From Actinomycetospora lemnae (GTDB taxonomy: Bacteria; Actinomycetota; Actinomycetes; Mycobacteriales; Pseudonocardiaceae): a stretch of 64,000 nucleotides of DNA. The stretch spans positions 1-64,000 of the forward strand of contig NZ_JAQZAO010000013.1 in assembly GCF_028737315.1 (NCBI RefSeq). The letters run 5' to 3'. Both the position numbers and the translations under genes were made by a program. Below, in pieces: positions 47,493 to 56,219 of this stretch. The notes beneath the pieces are model-generated. The model saw only the letters and a program-made list of their open reading frames with translations. It was not told the DNA's origin and searched no databases. The first letter of the stretch is position 1, and the number at the start of each line of letters is the position of its first letter.

Positions 47493-48694
47493 CGCCGACG
47501 GTGGCCGAGCTCGGCGAGACGACGGACGCGGCGGCGCTGCTGCCCGGCGACCCGTCCCGCGTCCGTGATGCGGGAGCCGCGATCGCGCGGCTCGGCGCGG
47601 CGCTGATCGGAGCCGGCGACGGGCTGCGTCGCATCGAGACCGACGCCTGGCGGGGCGAGGGCGCGGACAGCTACCGCCGGGTGTTCGACCCGGTGCCACC
47701 GAACTGGATCGGGACGGGCGAGGCGTTCCTGCAGGCCGCCGACGCGCTGACGGAGTTCGCCGACGTCCTCGAGTGGGCGCGCGCCGAGGCGGTGGCGGCC
47801 GTGCAGGGATGGGACGCGGCGGAGTGGCTCAGAGCGCAGCCGCCGGCGCCCGACCAGCCCGATCCCGGCGCCCCTGTGCGAGCAGCCGCGGTCGAACGGC
47901 TGCGGATCGCCCGCGAGGCGGTCCACGAGGCAGGCGACCGGGCCGCCGTCGTCGTCGCCCACGCCCGGGACCGCGCGCCACCCGCGCCCTCGGTGGTGCA
48001 GCAGGTCGGCGGGTTCCTGGGCGACCTCGCCGGCGGGGCCTGGTCGGAGATCGCCGCGACCGGGCAGTTCCTCTGGCAGGTCAACCCGGCGCGCGTCCTC
48101 GTCGAACCCGCCGCTGCCGTCGACGGCTGGCGGGACCTCGGCACCGGCGTCGCCCACGCGGTCACCCACCCCGCCGAGACCATCGAGCAGGCCCTCCGCC
48201 CTCGTGAGGCGGCGACCAACCCGACCCGCTGGGCGGGCCAGATGCTCGCGGATCTCGGGCTGTCCGCGGTCGGCGGCGCCGGTGCCGCAGGACGGATCGA
48301 GCGCGCCACCCGCGCGGCCGAGGCCCTGCCGTCGGGGTCGCCGCAAATCGACGACGGGTCGCCAACCCTAGGGCGGTACAACGGCCTGACCGCGGCGGAG
48401 CACGCCGCGACGAGGGGCGTGCACATCGGGCGGAGGGGGAGCGCCAAGCACAGGAAGCTCCCCGTGCGCGAGGTCGACACCGTTGCTGAGGTCAACGAGA
48501 TCTACCGTTCGCTGTCGGAGGGCGCGCAGGTGGTCCAGACGTCGGACGCGAGGACGGTCGTCGTCCTCGCCGACGGCACGTACATGACCTATCGCCCGAC
48601 GTCGTCGTCCCCGCCTCACGACCCGGCGGTCGACATCAACGCCGGGCGCGGCAGCCAGGTCCGGGTGCACACCCCGAGGAGGGAGGACGGGTGA
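47489..48694 (+). CDS. WXG-domain polymorphic toxin (putative RNase-type C-terminus)
   Basis: 401 residues. The N-terminal ~110 residues are an LXG/WXG-type hairpin with Trp54-Arg-Gly56 in TDAWRGEGADSYRRVF. A long helical middle follows to ~290, including a hydrophobic Ala/Gly stretch near LSAVGGAGAAG. The last ~100 residues are a compact basic module: HIGRRGSAKHRKLPVREV, then DGTYMTYRPTSSS and PAVDIN. The YR-x-SSS...PxxDI pattern resembles BECR-fold RNase toxins (barnase, EndoU, colicin E5 group), but that is inference. It overlaps the downstream candidate immunity gene by 4 bases. Confidence 0.75.
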   Translation: MTPTVAELGETTDAAALLPGDPSRVRDAGAAIARLGAALIGAGDGLRRIETDAWRGEGADSYRRVFDPVPPNWIGTGEAFLQAADALTEFADVLEWARAEAVAAVQGWDAAEWLRAQPPAPDQPDPGAPVRAAAVERLRIAREAVHEAGDRAAVVVAHARDRAPPAPSVVQQVGGFLGDLAGGAWSEIAATGQFLWQVNPARVLVEPAAAVDGWRDLGTGVAHAVTHPAETIEQALRPREAATNPTRWAGQMLADLGLSAVGGAGAAGRIERATRAAEALPSGSPQIDDGSPTLGRYNGLTAAEHAATRGVHIGRRGSAKHRKLPVREVDTVAEVNEIYRSLSEGAQVVQTSDARTVVVLADGTYMTYRPTSSSPPHDPAVDINAGRGSQVRVHTPRREDG

Positions 48695-49020
48695 ACAACG
48701 AGACCCAGATGATGGACGACATCGTCGCGGAGGCCCGGGCGGACTGGATCGACATGGGCCACGCCATCGGGATCGTCAGCCTGGACGAAGGCGGCGACGA
48801 CGACCTCGCGCTCCTGCGCCGCGCGGCTGGGCTCGTCACGCAGCTGGTGCGCGAAGGGCGACTCATTCCCGGGGACATCGGCACCGAGCCCGGCGCCTTC
48901 ATCCCGTGGCCCTCCTCGCGTGAGGACTCGGCCCGCTACCTCGAGGAGTACGTCGACCAGGTCGTGGGCGGCGCCAAGCCCTTCGAGCCGTGGCAGCCGT
49001 GCATGTTCGCCGCGGGCTAG
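48691..49020 (+). CDS. Candidate immunity protein for the WXG toxin
   Basis: 109 residues, acidic. IDMGHAIGIVSLDEGGDDDLALLRRAAGLVTQLVREGRLIPGDIG and VVGGAKPFEPWQPCMFA look like a small immunity protein: no catalytic motif, many acidic residues, and a WPSSREDSARY stretch. Position is the strongest evidence: it starts within the toxin stop codon (GTGA) and has the size of immunity proteins. The stop is followed by a normal gap. It should bind the toxin C-terminus in the cytoplasm. Confidence 0.65.
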   Translation: MNNETQMMDDIVAEARADWIDMGHAIGIVSLDEGGDDDLALLRRAAGLVTQLVREGRLIPGDIGTEPGAFIPWPSSREDSARYLEEYVDQVVGGAKPFEPWQPCMFAAG

Positions 49021-49109
49021 CAGCTCCGAGTTGTCCACAGGCCGGCGACCGCACGGAACCGATCGGACCTCCCGGCTCTCCAACCCCGTGGAGACCCAGG
49101 GAGGCAGAC

Positions 49110-49805
49110 ATGGCGAAGCCGGCACGAGCGCGGCGCGGCAAGGACCGGACGGTGGCGGGGCGGCACCACGAGCAGGGCGATGAGTTCGTACGCCGCACGC
49201 TCGGACGCAGGGCGCTGCGGGAGGAGAGGTGGGACGGCGAGCTGACCGTCCAGCTCCTCCCGCACCACCTCGCGGCGGGGGAGCTGTCGACGGTCGTGGT
49301 CGGTGGCGAGATCGAGGTCGCGCCCGCGATCTACGCCGCCGGGCACCTGCCGGTGCTCTCGGACGGCGAGATGTGGGAGGTCGACGAATTCGGGTGCTTC
49401 GACGCCCGTGGCTCGGTGATCGCGGCGCCCGTGGCGGCGTCGATGTGCCCCTGCCGGGTCGACGTGCTCGACGTCGACGGGCGCCTCTTCCCGCTGAACT
49501 GGGCCGCCGCGGAGCCGGGCGACGGGCGGCTGTGGGTCGAGGGCGCGCTGTACCTCGACCCGGAGCTCGCCGCGGGCACCGAGCACGGCGAGGCGGTGGC
49601 GTTGTGCCGCCGGCGCTACCGCGTGCGCGAGATCCGGCAGTACCGCCGCACCACCTACCGGCCCGCCGACCCGCGGCGCCTCGACACGGTGCCACGGCCG
49701 GCGGCCGTCACCGACGAGGCGGTCTACGTCGCCGACCTGCGGCTCGTCGACGACGCCTCGCCGACGTCGCCGGGGAGGGAGGCGGTCGCCCAGCGTCCGG
49801 GATAG
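49110..49805 (+). CDS. Hypothetical actinobacterial protein
   Basis: 231 residues; GGGAGGC precedes the ATG. Basic N-terminus (KPARARRGKDR), then a mostly beta-rich middle: LTVQLLPHHL, VVVGGEIEVAPAIYAAGHLPVLSDGEMWEVDEFG and three cysteines (MCPCRVDV and LCRRRY). No domain recognised. The MCPC pair could bind metal. It does not overlap its neighbours; the convergent gene ends 12 bases on. I cannot assign a function. Confidence 0.6.
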   Translation: MAKPARARRGKDRTVAGRHHEQGDEFVRRTLGRRALREERWDGELTVQLLPHHLAAGELSTVVVGGEIEVAPAIYAAGHLPVLSDGEMWEVDEFGCFDARGSVIAAPVAASMCPCRVDVLDVDGRLFPLNWAAAEPGDGRLWVEGALYLDPELAAGTEHGEAVALCRRRYRVREIRQYRRTTYRPADPRRLDTVPRPAAVTDEAVYVADLRLVDDASPTSPGREAVAQRPG

Positions 49806-49817
49806 TGCGGAGCCGGC

Positions 49818-51167
49818 TCAGCGGCCCCCGCCGCGCGCGGGTCCACCCCGGTCGCCGCCACTGCCGCGCTCGCCACCCCCGCCGCCGCGGTCACCACCAC
49901 TGGAGCCGTCACCGGAGCCGTCACCGGAGCCGCCCCGGTCGCCGCCACCGGCGCCGCCTCGACCCTCGCGGCCGCCGTCGTCCGCACGGTCGCGATCACC
50001 GCCGCCGCCACCCCGTCCGCCGCTCGAGGCGGCGGCCCGTGGCGGCGGGTCGTTCCGGGTCGGCTCGGCCGACGGCGAGCCGCTCGAGGACGCCGGTGGA
50101 GAAGCCGGGGCCGACGAGGAGGGCGGCGAGGTCGTGCTCGACGGCGGGTCCGAGGACGACGGCGCCGTCGGCCCGGCACCCGGCGAGGACCCGCCACCCG
50201 GCCCAGCAGAACCGCCACCAGCACCGCCACCCGAGCCACCGGCGCCGGCCGGCGCGCCACCACCCGGCGCGCCACGACCCGGCACACCACCGGGCCCGAC
50301 CGGAGACCCACCCGGACCGCCACCCACACCCGCCGGGACGCCGGCGGGCACCGGGCCGACAGCCGCGGCCAGCGACGGCGTGGGCGCATACGGCGCCACG
50401 GGCGACGAGGCCGCGGGGGACGACGGGCCCTCACGCAGGCCGAGGTCGTCGATCGCCCCTGCGGTGGGCGACGCCGGCCCGACGCCGGGCGCCCCGGCGA
50501 GCCCGGGCGGCGGGAGGTCGCCGACGGCCGGGCCGGGCGAGCTGTCGCCGAGGGGTCCGCTGGAGTCGAGCCCGTCGGTGGTCGCCGCGACCGCGGCTCC
50601 GACCGTCGCGACCGCCGCCGCGGCGAGACACAGGGCGGCGATCGGCACCCGCCGGTCGCGCTCCGCAGGCACGGCGACCGGCGAGGCCGGCCTCGGCGGC
50701 AGCGTCGCCCGCGCACCCAGCGCGGCGATCTCCCGGGCCGCGACCGTCTCCGGGCTCGCGGTCCCGGCGGCCACGCCGAGGCGGTGGGCGAAGGCCAGCG
50801 CGCCGTGCGCCAGCCGGCGCTCGACCACCTCGAGCGGTACGGCGTCGAGGTCGGCGATCTCGTGGGCGGCCATCCCCTGCGCGTGGCGCAGGACCAGCGC
50901 GCGGCGCTGCACGGACGGGAGCGCCTCGAGCGCCTGCTCGGCCGGAGAAGGCAGAGAAGCCGGAGCAGCCGGAGCCGCCGGAGCCGCCGGAGCAGCCGGA
51001 GCCGCCGCCCGAGCAGGACGGCCGGCGCGCACCGCGTGCGCCGCGCCGCTCCCGGGACCGACGGGGGCGAAGACGTCGGTGTCGTCCACCGCCGCCGACC
51101 GGCGCACCGTCCGCCCGGGCACGACCACCGCGCTGAACCGAGGGGGCGCCGCCCGCCCGGCGGTCAC
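49818..51167 (-). CDS. Membrane protein with sigma-region-4-like helix-turn-helix and Gly/Pro-rich tail
   Basis: 449 residues. Residues 75-131 (EQALEALPSVQRRALVLRHAQGMAAHEIADL...) look like sigma-70 region 4, preceded by an (AAP)n stretch. One membrane helix follows (about 173-195, VPIAALCLAAAAVATVGAAVAA). The last ~250 residues are Gly, Pro, Ser and Arg-rich low complexity and would lie outside the cell. There is no region 2, so it is not a whole sigma factor. The start is the GTG that overlaps the stop of the DivIVA-like gene (GTGA). The opposite strand also has an open frame, but only this one has the HTH, the TM helix and the coupling. Confidence 0.7.
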   Translation of the reverse strand: MTAGRAAPPRFSAVVVPGRTVRRSAAVDDTDVFAPVGPGSGAAHAVRAGRPARAAAPAAPAAPAAPAAPASLPSPAEQALEALPSVQRRALVLRHAQGMAAHEIADLDAVPLEVVERRLAHGALAFAHRLGVAAGTASPETVAAREIAALGARATLPPRPASPVAVPAERDRRVPIAALCLAAAAVATVGAAVAATTDGLDSSGPLGDSSPGPAVGDLPPPGLAGAPGVGPASPTAGAIDDLGLREGPSSPAASSPVAPYAPTPSLAAAVGPVPAGVPAGVGGGPGGSPVGPGGVPGRGAPGGGAPAGAGGSGGGAGGGSAGPGGGSSPGAGPTAPSSSDPPSSTTSPPSSSAPASPPASSSGSPSAEPTRNDPPPRAAASSGGRGGGGGDRDRADDGGREGRGGAGGGDRGGSGDGSGDGSSGGDRGGGGGERGSGGDRGGPARGGGR

Positions 51168-51970
51168 GACGAACCGGCCCCGTCGAGGCGCGCGCCCTGG
51201 TCGGCCTGCCCCGGCTGCGCAGCGGTGGCCGCCTGCAGCGCCGCGGGCGCGGCGTGGAGGTGACGCTCGCGTGCCGGGAGCTGCCCGGACAGCGACTCGA
51301 GCAGGCGCCCGAGGTCGGTGCGCACCCCGTCGTGCAGGCCCTTGAGGCGCTGCAGCTCGTTCTCCGCCTCGGTGTGCCGGCGGCGGATGATCGCCTCGGT
51401 GTCGTCGCGGCGGCGCTGCGCCTCGGCCTCGGCGTCGCGGGTGATCTGCTCGGCGCCCATCCGCGCCTCGGCCAGCGTCTGCTCGGCCTCCTCGCGGGTC
51501 GCGGCGGCCTGCTCGTCGAGCTCGCGCTCGCGGCCGTCGAGGTCGCCGCGGCGGCGCGTGGCCTCCTCGTCGAGCGCGGCCCGGCGGGCGGCGAGGTTCT
51601 GCTCGACGTCCTGGCGGTGGGCCTCGGCCTCCTTGCGCGTGCGCTCCATCAGGGCCGACGCCTCGCGGGCAGCGGTGGCCCGCGCGTTGGCGGCCTCCTG
51701 CTCCGCGACGCGCAGCACGCGTTCGATGCGGTGGCCGAAGCCGCTCTCCACGGCCGAGTCGCCGTCGCCCTGGCGCTCCGGGCGGGTCCGGACTCGCTGG
51801 AGCTCCGCCTCGGCGTCCTCGGCGCGCTGCTGCTCCTGCCGGTGGGCGTGCTCGAGCATCTCGACACGTGCGAGGAGGGCCTGCACGTGCCCGTCGACCT
51901 GGTTCGGGTTGTAGCCCCGCTTCGTCAGGTCGAACACATTGGTCTGAGTGGCATCCCCCGACTGGGTCAC
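51164..51970 (-). CDS. DivIVA/Wag31-like coiled-coil protein
   Basis: 268 residues from the GTG at 51970. The N-terminal VFDLTKRGYNPNQVDGHVQALL matches the DivIVA lipid-binding domain (F..RGY...VD..). From ~40 to 220 the protein is heptad-rich coiled coil (Glu, Arg, Ala, Gln). The C-terminal 45 residues are Ala/Gln-rich. DivIVA-like proteins mark the curved membrane and direct growth in actinobacteria; this short paralogue has less N-terminal domain than Wag31. The following gene carries a membrane helix, so both may sit at the membrane. Confidence 0.78.
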   Translation of the reverse strand: MTQSGDATQTNVFDLTKRGYNPNQVDGHVQALLARVEMLEHAHRQEQQRAEDAEAELQRVRTRPERQGDGDSAVESGFGHRIERVLRVAEQEAANARATAAREASALMERTRKEAEAHRQDVEQNLAARRAALDEEATRRRGDLDGRERELDEQAAATREEAEQTLAEARMGAEQITRDAEAEAQRRRDDTEAIIRRRHTEAENELQRLKGLHDGVRTDLGRLLESLSGQLPARERHLHAAPAALQAATAAQPGQADQGARLDGAGSS

Positions 51971-52015
51971 GAGGGCGGACCTTAACTCACCCGAACGCGC
52001 GCTATCACCCCCCGT

Positions 52016-52029
52016 CCGCAACGTTGCGG
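52016..52029. promoter_or_regulatory. Perfect 14-bp palindrome CCGCAACGTTGCGG
   Basis: It lies 46 bases upstream of the DivIVA-like start in the 117-bp gap before the M20 gene stop. A perfect palindrome of this size in a promoter region is a candidate operator for a dimeric regulator; a terminator for the convergent-end gene is less likely because the gap has no U-tract. Confidence 0.4.
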
Positions 52030-52087
52030 TGACCCGTCCGTGACCAGAGGTGAACCACCGAGGTGTGATTCGTCGTCAGGCTACTGA

Positions 52088-53245
52088 TCAGTCGCCGGCG
52101 ATCAGGCCCGCGAGCAGGGCGATCCGTACCGGCAGGTCGGCGACCACGACGTGCTCGTGCTCCGCGTGCGCCCCGCCGCCGCTGGCCCCGAGCCCGTCGA
52201 GCACCGGCAGCCCGGCCGCGGCGAGGATGTTGCCGTCGCTGGCCCCGCCCACCTCGCGCGGATCGACCGCGACCCCGAGCGACGCCAGCACGGCCTCCGC
52301 CCGCGAGACGAGATCCGGCGCCGGCGCCGACCACGGCGGCCGGTTCCAGCCGCCCGCGACGTCGAGCCGGACACGGGGGTCGACGGGGCCCCACGCCCTC
52401 AGCGCCGCCGTCACCCGCTCGGCCTCCGCCTCCGTGCGCGCCCGGACGTCGATCTCCATCCGCGCGTGGTCGGCGACGACGTTGGGCCGCGTGCCCCCGG
52501 TGAGCACGCCGACGTTGACCGTCGTGCCGGCGGCGGGGTCGGCGAGCCCGACCAGGTGCCCGGTCAGTGCCGCCAGCGCGTGCACCGCCGATGCACCGGC
52601 CTCCGGGTCCAGCCCCGCGTGCGCGGCGATCCCGGTCGCCGTCACCGTCCACAGCCCGACGCCCTTGCGCGCCGTCTTCACGGTGCCCGCGACCCCGCCG
52701 GGCTCGAGCACGAGGACGGCATCCGCACCCGCGGCCGCATCGACGAGCAGCGACCGCGACCCCAGGCTCCCGACCTCCTCGTCGGCGTTGACCAGCAACC
52801 GCACCGACGGCCGCGGCATCCGGAGCGCGTCCAGCGCGGCTACCGCGTACACGCCCTGGACCAGGCCCGCCTTCATGTCGAACACCCCGGGTCCGCGCGC
52901 GACCCCGTCGGTCACGGCGAACGGGCGCGCCTCGACGGTGCCGGCGTCGAACACGGTGTCGAGGTGCCCGAGCAGCACCAGGGTGCCGTCCCGCGACCCC
53001 GGCGCGTCCACCTGCAGCACCGCGCCCGGACCCTCGCCGAGCGTCGTCGCCGTCGAGCCCGTCCAGGTCTCCAGCACCCAGCCGGTCAGCACGGCCGCGC
53101 CCGCCGCGAGCAGGACCGGATCGGTGCTGGGCGTCTCGGTGTCGACGAGGACGGCGAGGTCGTCGACGACCTCGTCGAGGCGTGCGGCAGCCCAGTCCCG
53201 GACAGCCCTCGTTCGACCCCCGACGGCTTCCACCTCGGTCGCCAT
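52088..53245 (-). CDS. M20-family metallopeptidase (glutamate-carboxypeptidase-like)
   Basis: 385 residues. LVLLGHLDTVFD (His and Asp zinc ligands), DMKAGLVQGVYA, LVNADEEVGSLGS (catalytic Glu-Glu) and the ASDGNIL and HAEHEHV motifs identify the M20 family, closest to CPG2-like carboxypeptidases that remove C-terminal glutamate from folates or peptides. The dimerisation domain is in the middle. The ATG at 53245 is chosen; a TTG at 53281 would add 12 residues. It lies 43 bases after the MetE-like gene on the same strand and may belong to that operon. Confidence 0.85.
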   Translation of the reverse strand: MATEVEAVGGRTRAVRDWAAARLDEVVDDLAVLVDTETPSTDPVLLAAGAAVLTGWVLETWTGSTATTLGEGPGAVLQVDAPGSRDGTLVLLGHLDTVFDAGTVEARPFAVTDGVARGPGVFDMKAGLVQGVYAVAALDALRMPRPSVRLLVNADEEVGSLGSRSLLVDAAAGADAVLVLEPGGVAGTVKTARKGVGLWTVTATGIAAHAGLDPEAGASAVHALAALTGHLVGLADPAAGTTVNVGVLTGGTRPNVVADHARMEIDVRARTEAEAERVTAALRAWGPVDPRVRLDVAGGWNRPPWSAPAPDLVSRAEAVLASLGVAVDPREVGGASDGNILAAAGLPVLDGLGASGGGAHAEHEHVVVADLPVRIALLAGLIAGD

Positions 53246-53288
53246 CGCGTGACCTTGCCCCGAGCGGCCGCCGGGGATCAAGGATGGT

Positions 53289-54389
53289 TCAGGACCAGAC
53301 GAGATCCGCCGTCCGCACGACGACCTCGAGCTTGCGCCGCTGGTCGTCCGCGGAGAGCTCGTTGCCCTCCCACGTGCTGGCGAACCCGCACTGCGGGCTC
53401 AGGGCGAGCCGCTCCAGGGGCAGGTGGGACGCGGCCTCGTCGATCCGCCGGCGCAGGTCGTCGACCGACTCGAGCGCGGGGTGCTTGGTGGTGACGAGGC
53501 CGAGCACCGCGGTCGTGTCGGGGCGCACGTGGCGCAGGGCGGTGAAGCCGCCGGCGCGGGCGTCGTCGTACTCGAGCAGCAGCCGGTCGTAGCGCGCCTC
53601 CGAGAACAGGACCTCGCCCATCTCGTCGTAGGGCACCGAGCTCTCGTACATGCTGCGGTAGTTGCCGCGGCAGATGTGGATGCCGGTGACGACGTCGTCG
53701 GGCAGGCCGTCGAACACCTTGCGGTCGGTCCGCACGTAGGAGGCCAGCTGCTCCTGCCACCGGTCCGGGTCCGGGAAGAGGCGCCGGTTGTCCAGGAACG
53801 TGTACTTCGGGGCGTCGAGCTGCAGGTAGCGCACGCCGGCGTCGGCCAGCGCGAGCGCCTGCCGGTTCATGATCGCCACGAGGTCGTCGAGGAACTCCTG
53901 CGGGTCGGGGTACGCGCGGTCGGAGACGCCGGCGGTCCAGTAGCTCAGGAAGTTCGTGGGGACGGGCAGGGTCACCTTCACCGGCCGGTCGGCGTGCGCG
54001 AGCAGGAACGCCGCCTCGACGTCGACGAGGCTGCCGCGCGGGGTCAACCGCGAGGCCACGACGGGCGAGGTGTGCGACGCGGCACGCCCGTCCGGGGCGG
54101 TCCAGGTGCGCGTGAAGCCCTCGGGGTCGAAGCCGTCGGTGACGTCGAGGACCGGGCCGTGCCAGATGCGCCGGCGCATCTCGCCGTCCCCGACGACGGG
54201 CAGGCCGACGGACCGCTGCAGCTCGAGGACGTCGAGCACCGCCTGGTCCTGCAGCGGGCGCAGGTCGGACACCCCGGCGGCCATCGCCTCCCGCAGCGCC
54301 GCGGGCCGCAGGAACGACCCGACCGTCTCGGCGCGGATCGTCGGGAGAGGGAGCCTGGGGAGCTCGACCCCGGTCGAGGGCTCAGCCAT
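53289..54389 (-). CDS. MetE-like zinc methyltransferase B
   Basis: 366 residues, a half-size relative of the C-terminal domain of cobalamin-independent methionine synthase. Zinc ligands are present: His238 and Cys240 in IHICRGNYRS and Cys334 in LSPQCGFAS; Glu273 is a candidate fourth ligand. Free-standing proteins of this type include MetE-like archaeal methyltransferases and epoxyalkane:coenzyme M transferase, so alkyl transfer to or from a thiol is expected. It overlaps the second MetE-like gene by 8 bases. No N-terminal MetE domain is encoded nearby. Confidence 0.82.
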   Translation of the reverse strand: MAEPSTGVELPRLPLPTIRAETVGSFLRPAALREAMAAGVSDLRPLQDQAVLDVLELQRSVGLPVVGDGEMRRRIWHGPVLDVTDGFDPEGFTRTWTAPDGRAASHTSPVVASRLTPRGSLVDVEAAFLLAHADRPVKVTLPVPTNFLSYWTAGVSDRAYPDPQEFLDDLVAIMNRQALALADAGVRYLQLDAPKYTFLDNRRLFPDPDRWQEQLASYVRTDRKVFDGLPDDVVTGIHICRGNYRSMYESSVPYDEMGEVLFSEARYDRLLLEYDDARAGGFTALRHVRPDTTAVLGLVTTKHPALESVDDLRRRIDEAASHLPLERLALSPQCGFASTWEGNELSADDQRRKLEVVVRTADLVWS

Positions 54390-55413
54390 CGCGACGCACC
54401 CTCTCCGCGGCCTGCGCGGCCGCCGTCATCTTGGCGATCGCGAGGTTGCGGGGCACCCGTCGCAGCCCGCAGTCGGTCGAGATCTCCAGCGCCTCGGGGC
54501 TGCGGTACTTCAGGCACGTGCGCAGGCGTTCGACGAGGTCGTCGGGGGTCTCGGCGTAGTGCGTCTTGATGTCCACGAGGCCCGCCGACAGGATGCGGCC
54601 CGGGTCCCACTGGCCGACGAGGTCGATCTCGGCCATCTCGCGCCCGCCGAACTCCAGGCTGAAGCCGTGGACGTGCGCGTCGAGCAGCGTGGGGAAGAGC
54701 CAGCGGTAGGTCCGCTTGGCGTAGGGCAGCCGGCGGAACGAGCCGAAGCAGATGTGCACGGTGAAGGTGCAGCCGGCGAAGCCGTCCACCACCTTGTTGA
54801 TCACGTCGACCATCGCCTGAGGCGTACGGTCGTCGTCGGCGACGGCCGGGGTGATCGGCTCCTCGAGCTGGATGTAGTCGCAGCCCGCGTCGAGCAGCTC
54901 CTGGATGTGCCCGCGCAGCGCCGGGACGAGCGCCTCCGCGCATGCCTTGCGCGAGGGGTAGACGTCGCGGAAGTCCAGCTCCGTGGTCATGCCGTACGGC
55001 CCCGGCATGCCGACGCGTGGGCGGCGGTCGGTCGCGGCGCGCAGGAACCGGTACTCGCCGACGAAGTCCCACATCCAGGTCAGGTCGTCGAGCGGCTGGG
55101 TGACCTTCCAGACGTCGAGCATGTCGTAGCCCAGCGCGCCGAGGCGGCGCGGCGCGGGCTGCAGCTCGAGGCCGGGCAGCGCGGCGGTGATGTTCTCGAT
55201 CCAGCCGCGGCGGCGGTGCTCGCCGTCGGTGACGATGTCGAGCCCGCAGCGCTCCTGGTCTCCGATCGCGAGGCGGCAGTAGTCGTCGTAGAGCTCGCGC
55301 TCGTCCTCCGGCCCGAAACGCCCCGCGGCCTCGGCCGGCTCCACGACGTCCCACCAGCCCGGACGCGCCCAGCCGCCGGTGGTGGTCACCGCGATCTCGG
55401 TGTTGACGGTCAT
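54382..55413 (-). CDS. MetE-like zinc methyltransferase A
   Basis: 343 residues. Zinc ligands: His220 and Cys222 in FTVHICFGSF, Glu254 in FSLEFGGREM and Cys315 in STDCGLRRV. The fold and size match MetE C-terminal-domain proteins. It shares only general pattern with the next gene, so the two are diverged paralogues that may form a heteromer or work one after the other. It starts within the stop of the phosphatase gene (one-base overlap), so translation is coupled. Confidence 0.83.
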   Translation of the reverse strand: MTVNTEIAVTTTGGWARPGWWDVVEPAEAAGRFGPEDERELYDDYCRLAIGDQERCGLDIVTDGEHRRRGWIENITAALPGLELQPAPRRLGALGYDMLDVWKVTQPLDDLTWMWDFVGEYRFLRAATDRRPRVGMPGPYGMTTELDFRDVYPSRKACAEALVPALRGHIQELLDAGCDYIQLEEPITPAVADDDRTPQAMVDVINKVVDGFAGCTFTVHICFGSFRRLPYAKRTYRWLFPTLLDAHVHGFSLEFGGREMAEIDLVGQWDPGRILSAGLVDIKTHYAETPDDLVERLRTCLKYRSPEALEISTDCGLRRVPRNLAIAKMTAAAQAAERVRRDG

Positions 55414-56219
55414 CAGCCCTCCTCGAAGCGCATGCCGGTGGCCGCGACGAGCTCGTCGTGGACCGCGCCGCCGCAGCTGGCGACGATGTCGTGGCGCACC
55501 GACCCGTCCCGGACCTGCCCGGCGAAGTCGGTGACGCGCCCGCCGGCCTCCTCGATCAGCAGCCGCCCGCCCGCGACGTCCCACGGCGCCATGTCCCGCT
55601 CGACGTAGCCGCCGAGGTGGCCCGCGGCGAGGTGGGCCATGACGAGCGCGGGCGCGCCGGGGAAGCGCACCCCGCCCGACACCGTGAGCATCGCCCGCAT
55701 GAGCCGGGCGAACTCGGCGATGACGGCCGGGTCGGCCGACTGGGCCTGCACGCAGACGACGACCTCGGCCGCTCGGCTCGCCGGCGACACCTGCAACGGG
55801 ACCCCGTTGCACGTGGCCCCGCCCCCGCCGACGGCGGCGTAGAGCTCGTCGCGCAGCGGGTCGTGGACGGCGGCGGCGACCGGGTCGCCGTCGAGGGTCG
55901 CCGACACCGCGGTGGCGAACCACGGGAAGCCGTCGATGAACGCGCGCGTGCCGTCGAGGGGGTCGACCCACCAGCACAGCCCCGCGACCGGCTCGCTCGT
56001 GTCGGGGGCGTCCTCCTCGCCGAGCACGAGGTCGTCGGGCCGCTCCGCCCGGATCGCCGCGACGACGGCCTCCTGCGCGGCCAGGTCGGCCGACGAACTG
56101 ACGTCGACGCGGGCGTCCTTGAGCGTCACCTCGAGCACCTTGTCGCGGTGGTCGAGGAGCACGGCCCCGCCGGCGCGGGCGGCGCGCTCGGCGACGCCGG
56201 CCAGGTCGTGGAGAGTCAC
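55413..56219 (-). CDS. Inositol-monophosphatase-family phosphatase
   Basis: 268 residues. The metal-binding motifs are LGEEDAP (Glu-Glu), WWVDPLDGTRAFI (Asp-Pro-Leu-Asp-Gly-Thr) and APWDVAGGRLLIEEAGG (Trp-Asp), all of which coordinate Mg2+ in IMPase, FBPase and PAP-phosphatase members. The substrate could be a sugar phosphate, inositol phosphate, histidinol phosphate or the product of the PEP-type protein in this operon. GTG start overlaps the previous gene by 4 bases. Confidence 0.87.
   Translation of the reverse strand: MTLHDLAGVAERAARAGGAVLLDHRDKVLEVTLKDARVDVSSSADLAAQEAVVAAIRAERPDDLVLGEEDAPDTSEPVAGLCWWVDPLDGTRAFIDGFPWFATAVSATLDGDPVAAAVHDPLRDELYAAVGGGGATCNGVPLQVSPASRAAEVVVCVQAQSADPAVIAEFARLMRAMLTVSGGVRFPGAPALVMAHLAAGHLGGYVERDMAPWDVAGGRLLIEEAGGRVTDFAGQVRDGSVRHDIVASCGGAVHDELVAATGMRFEEG

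Noticed and set aside
50134-51345. Plus-strand Pro/Gly-rich frame opposite the HTH-membrane gene
   Set aside because: The minus-strand gene has an HTH, one membrane helix and a GTGA overlap with the DivIVA-like gene; the plus-strand frame is low-complexity only.
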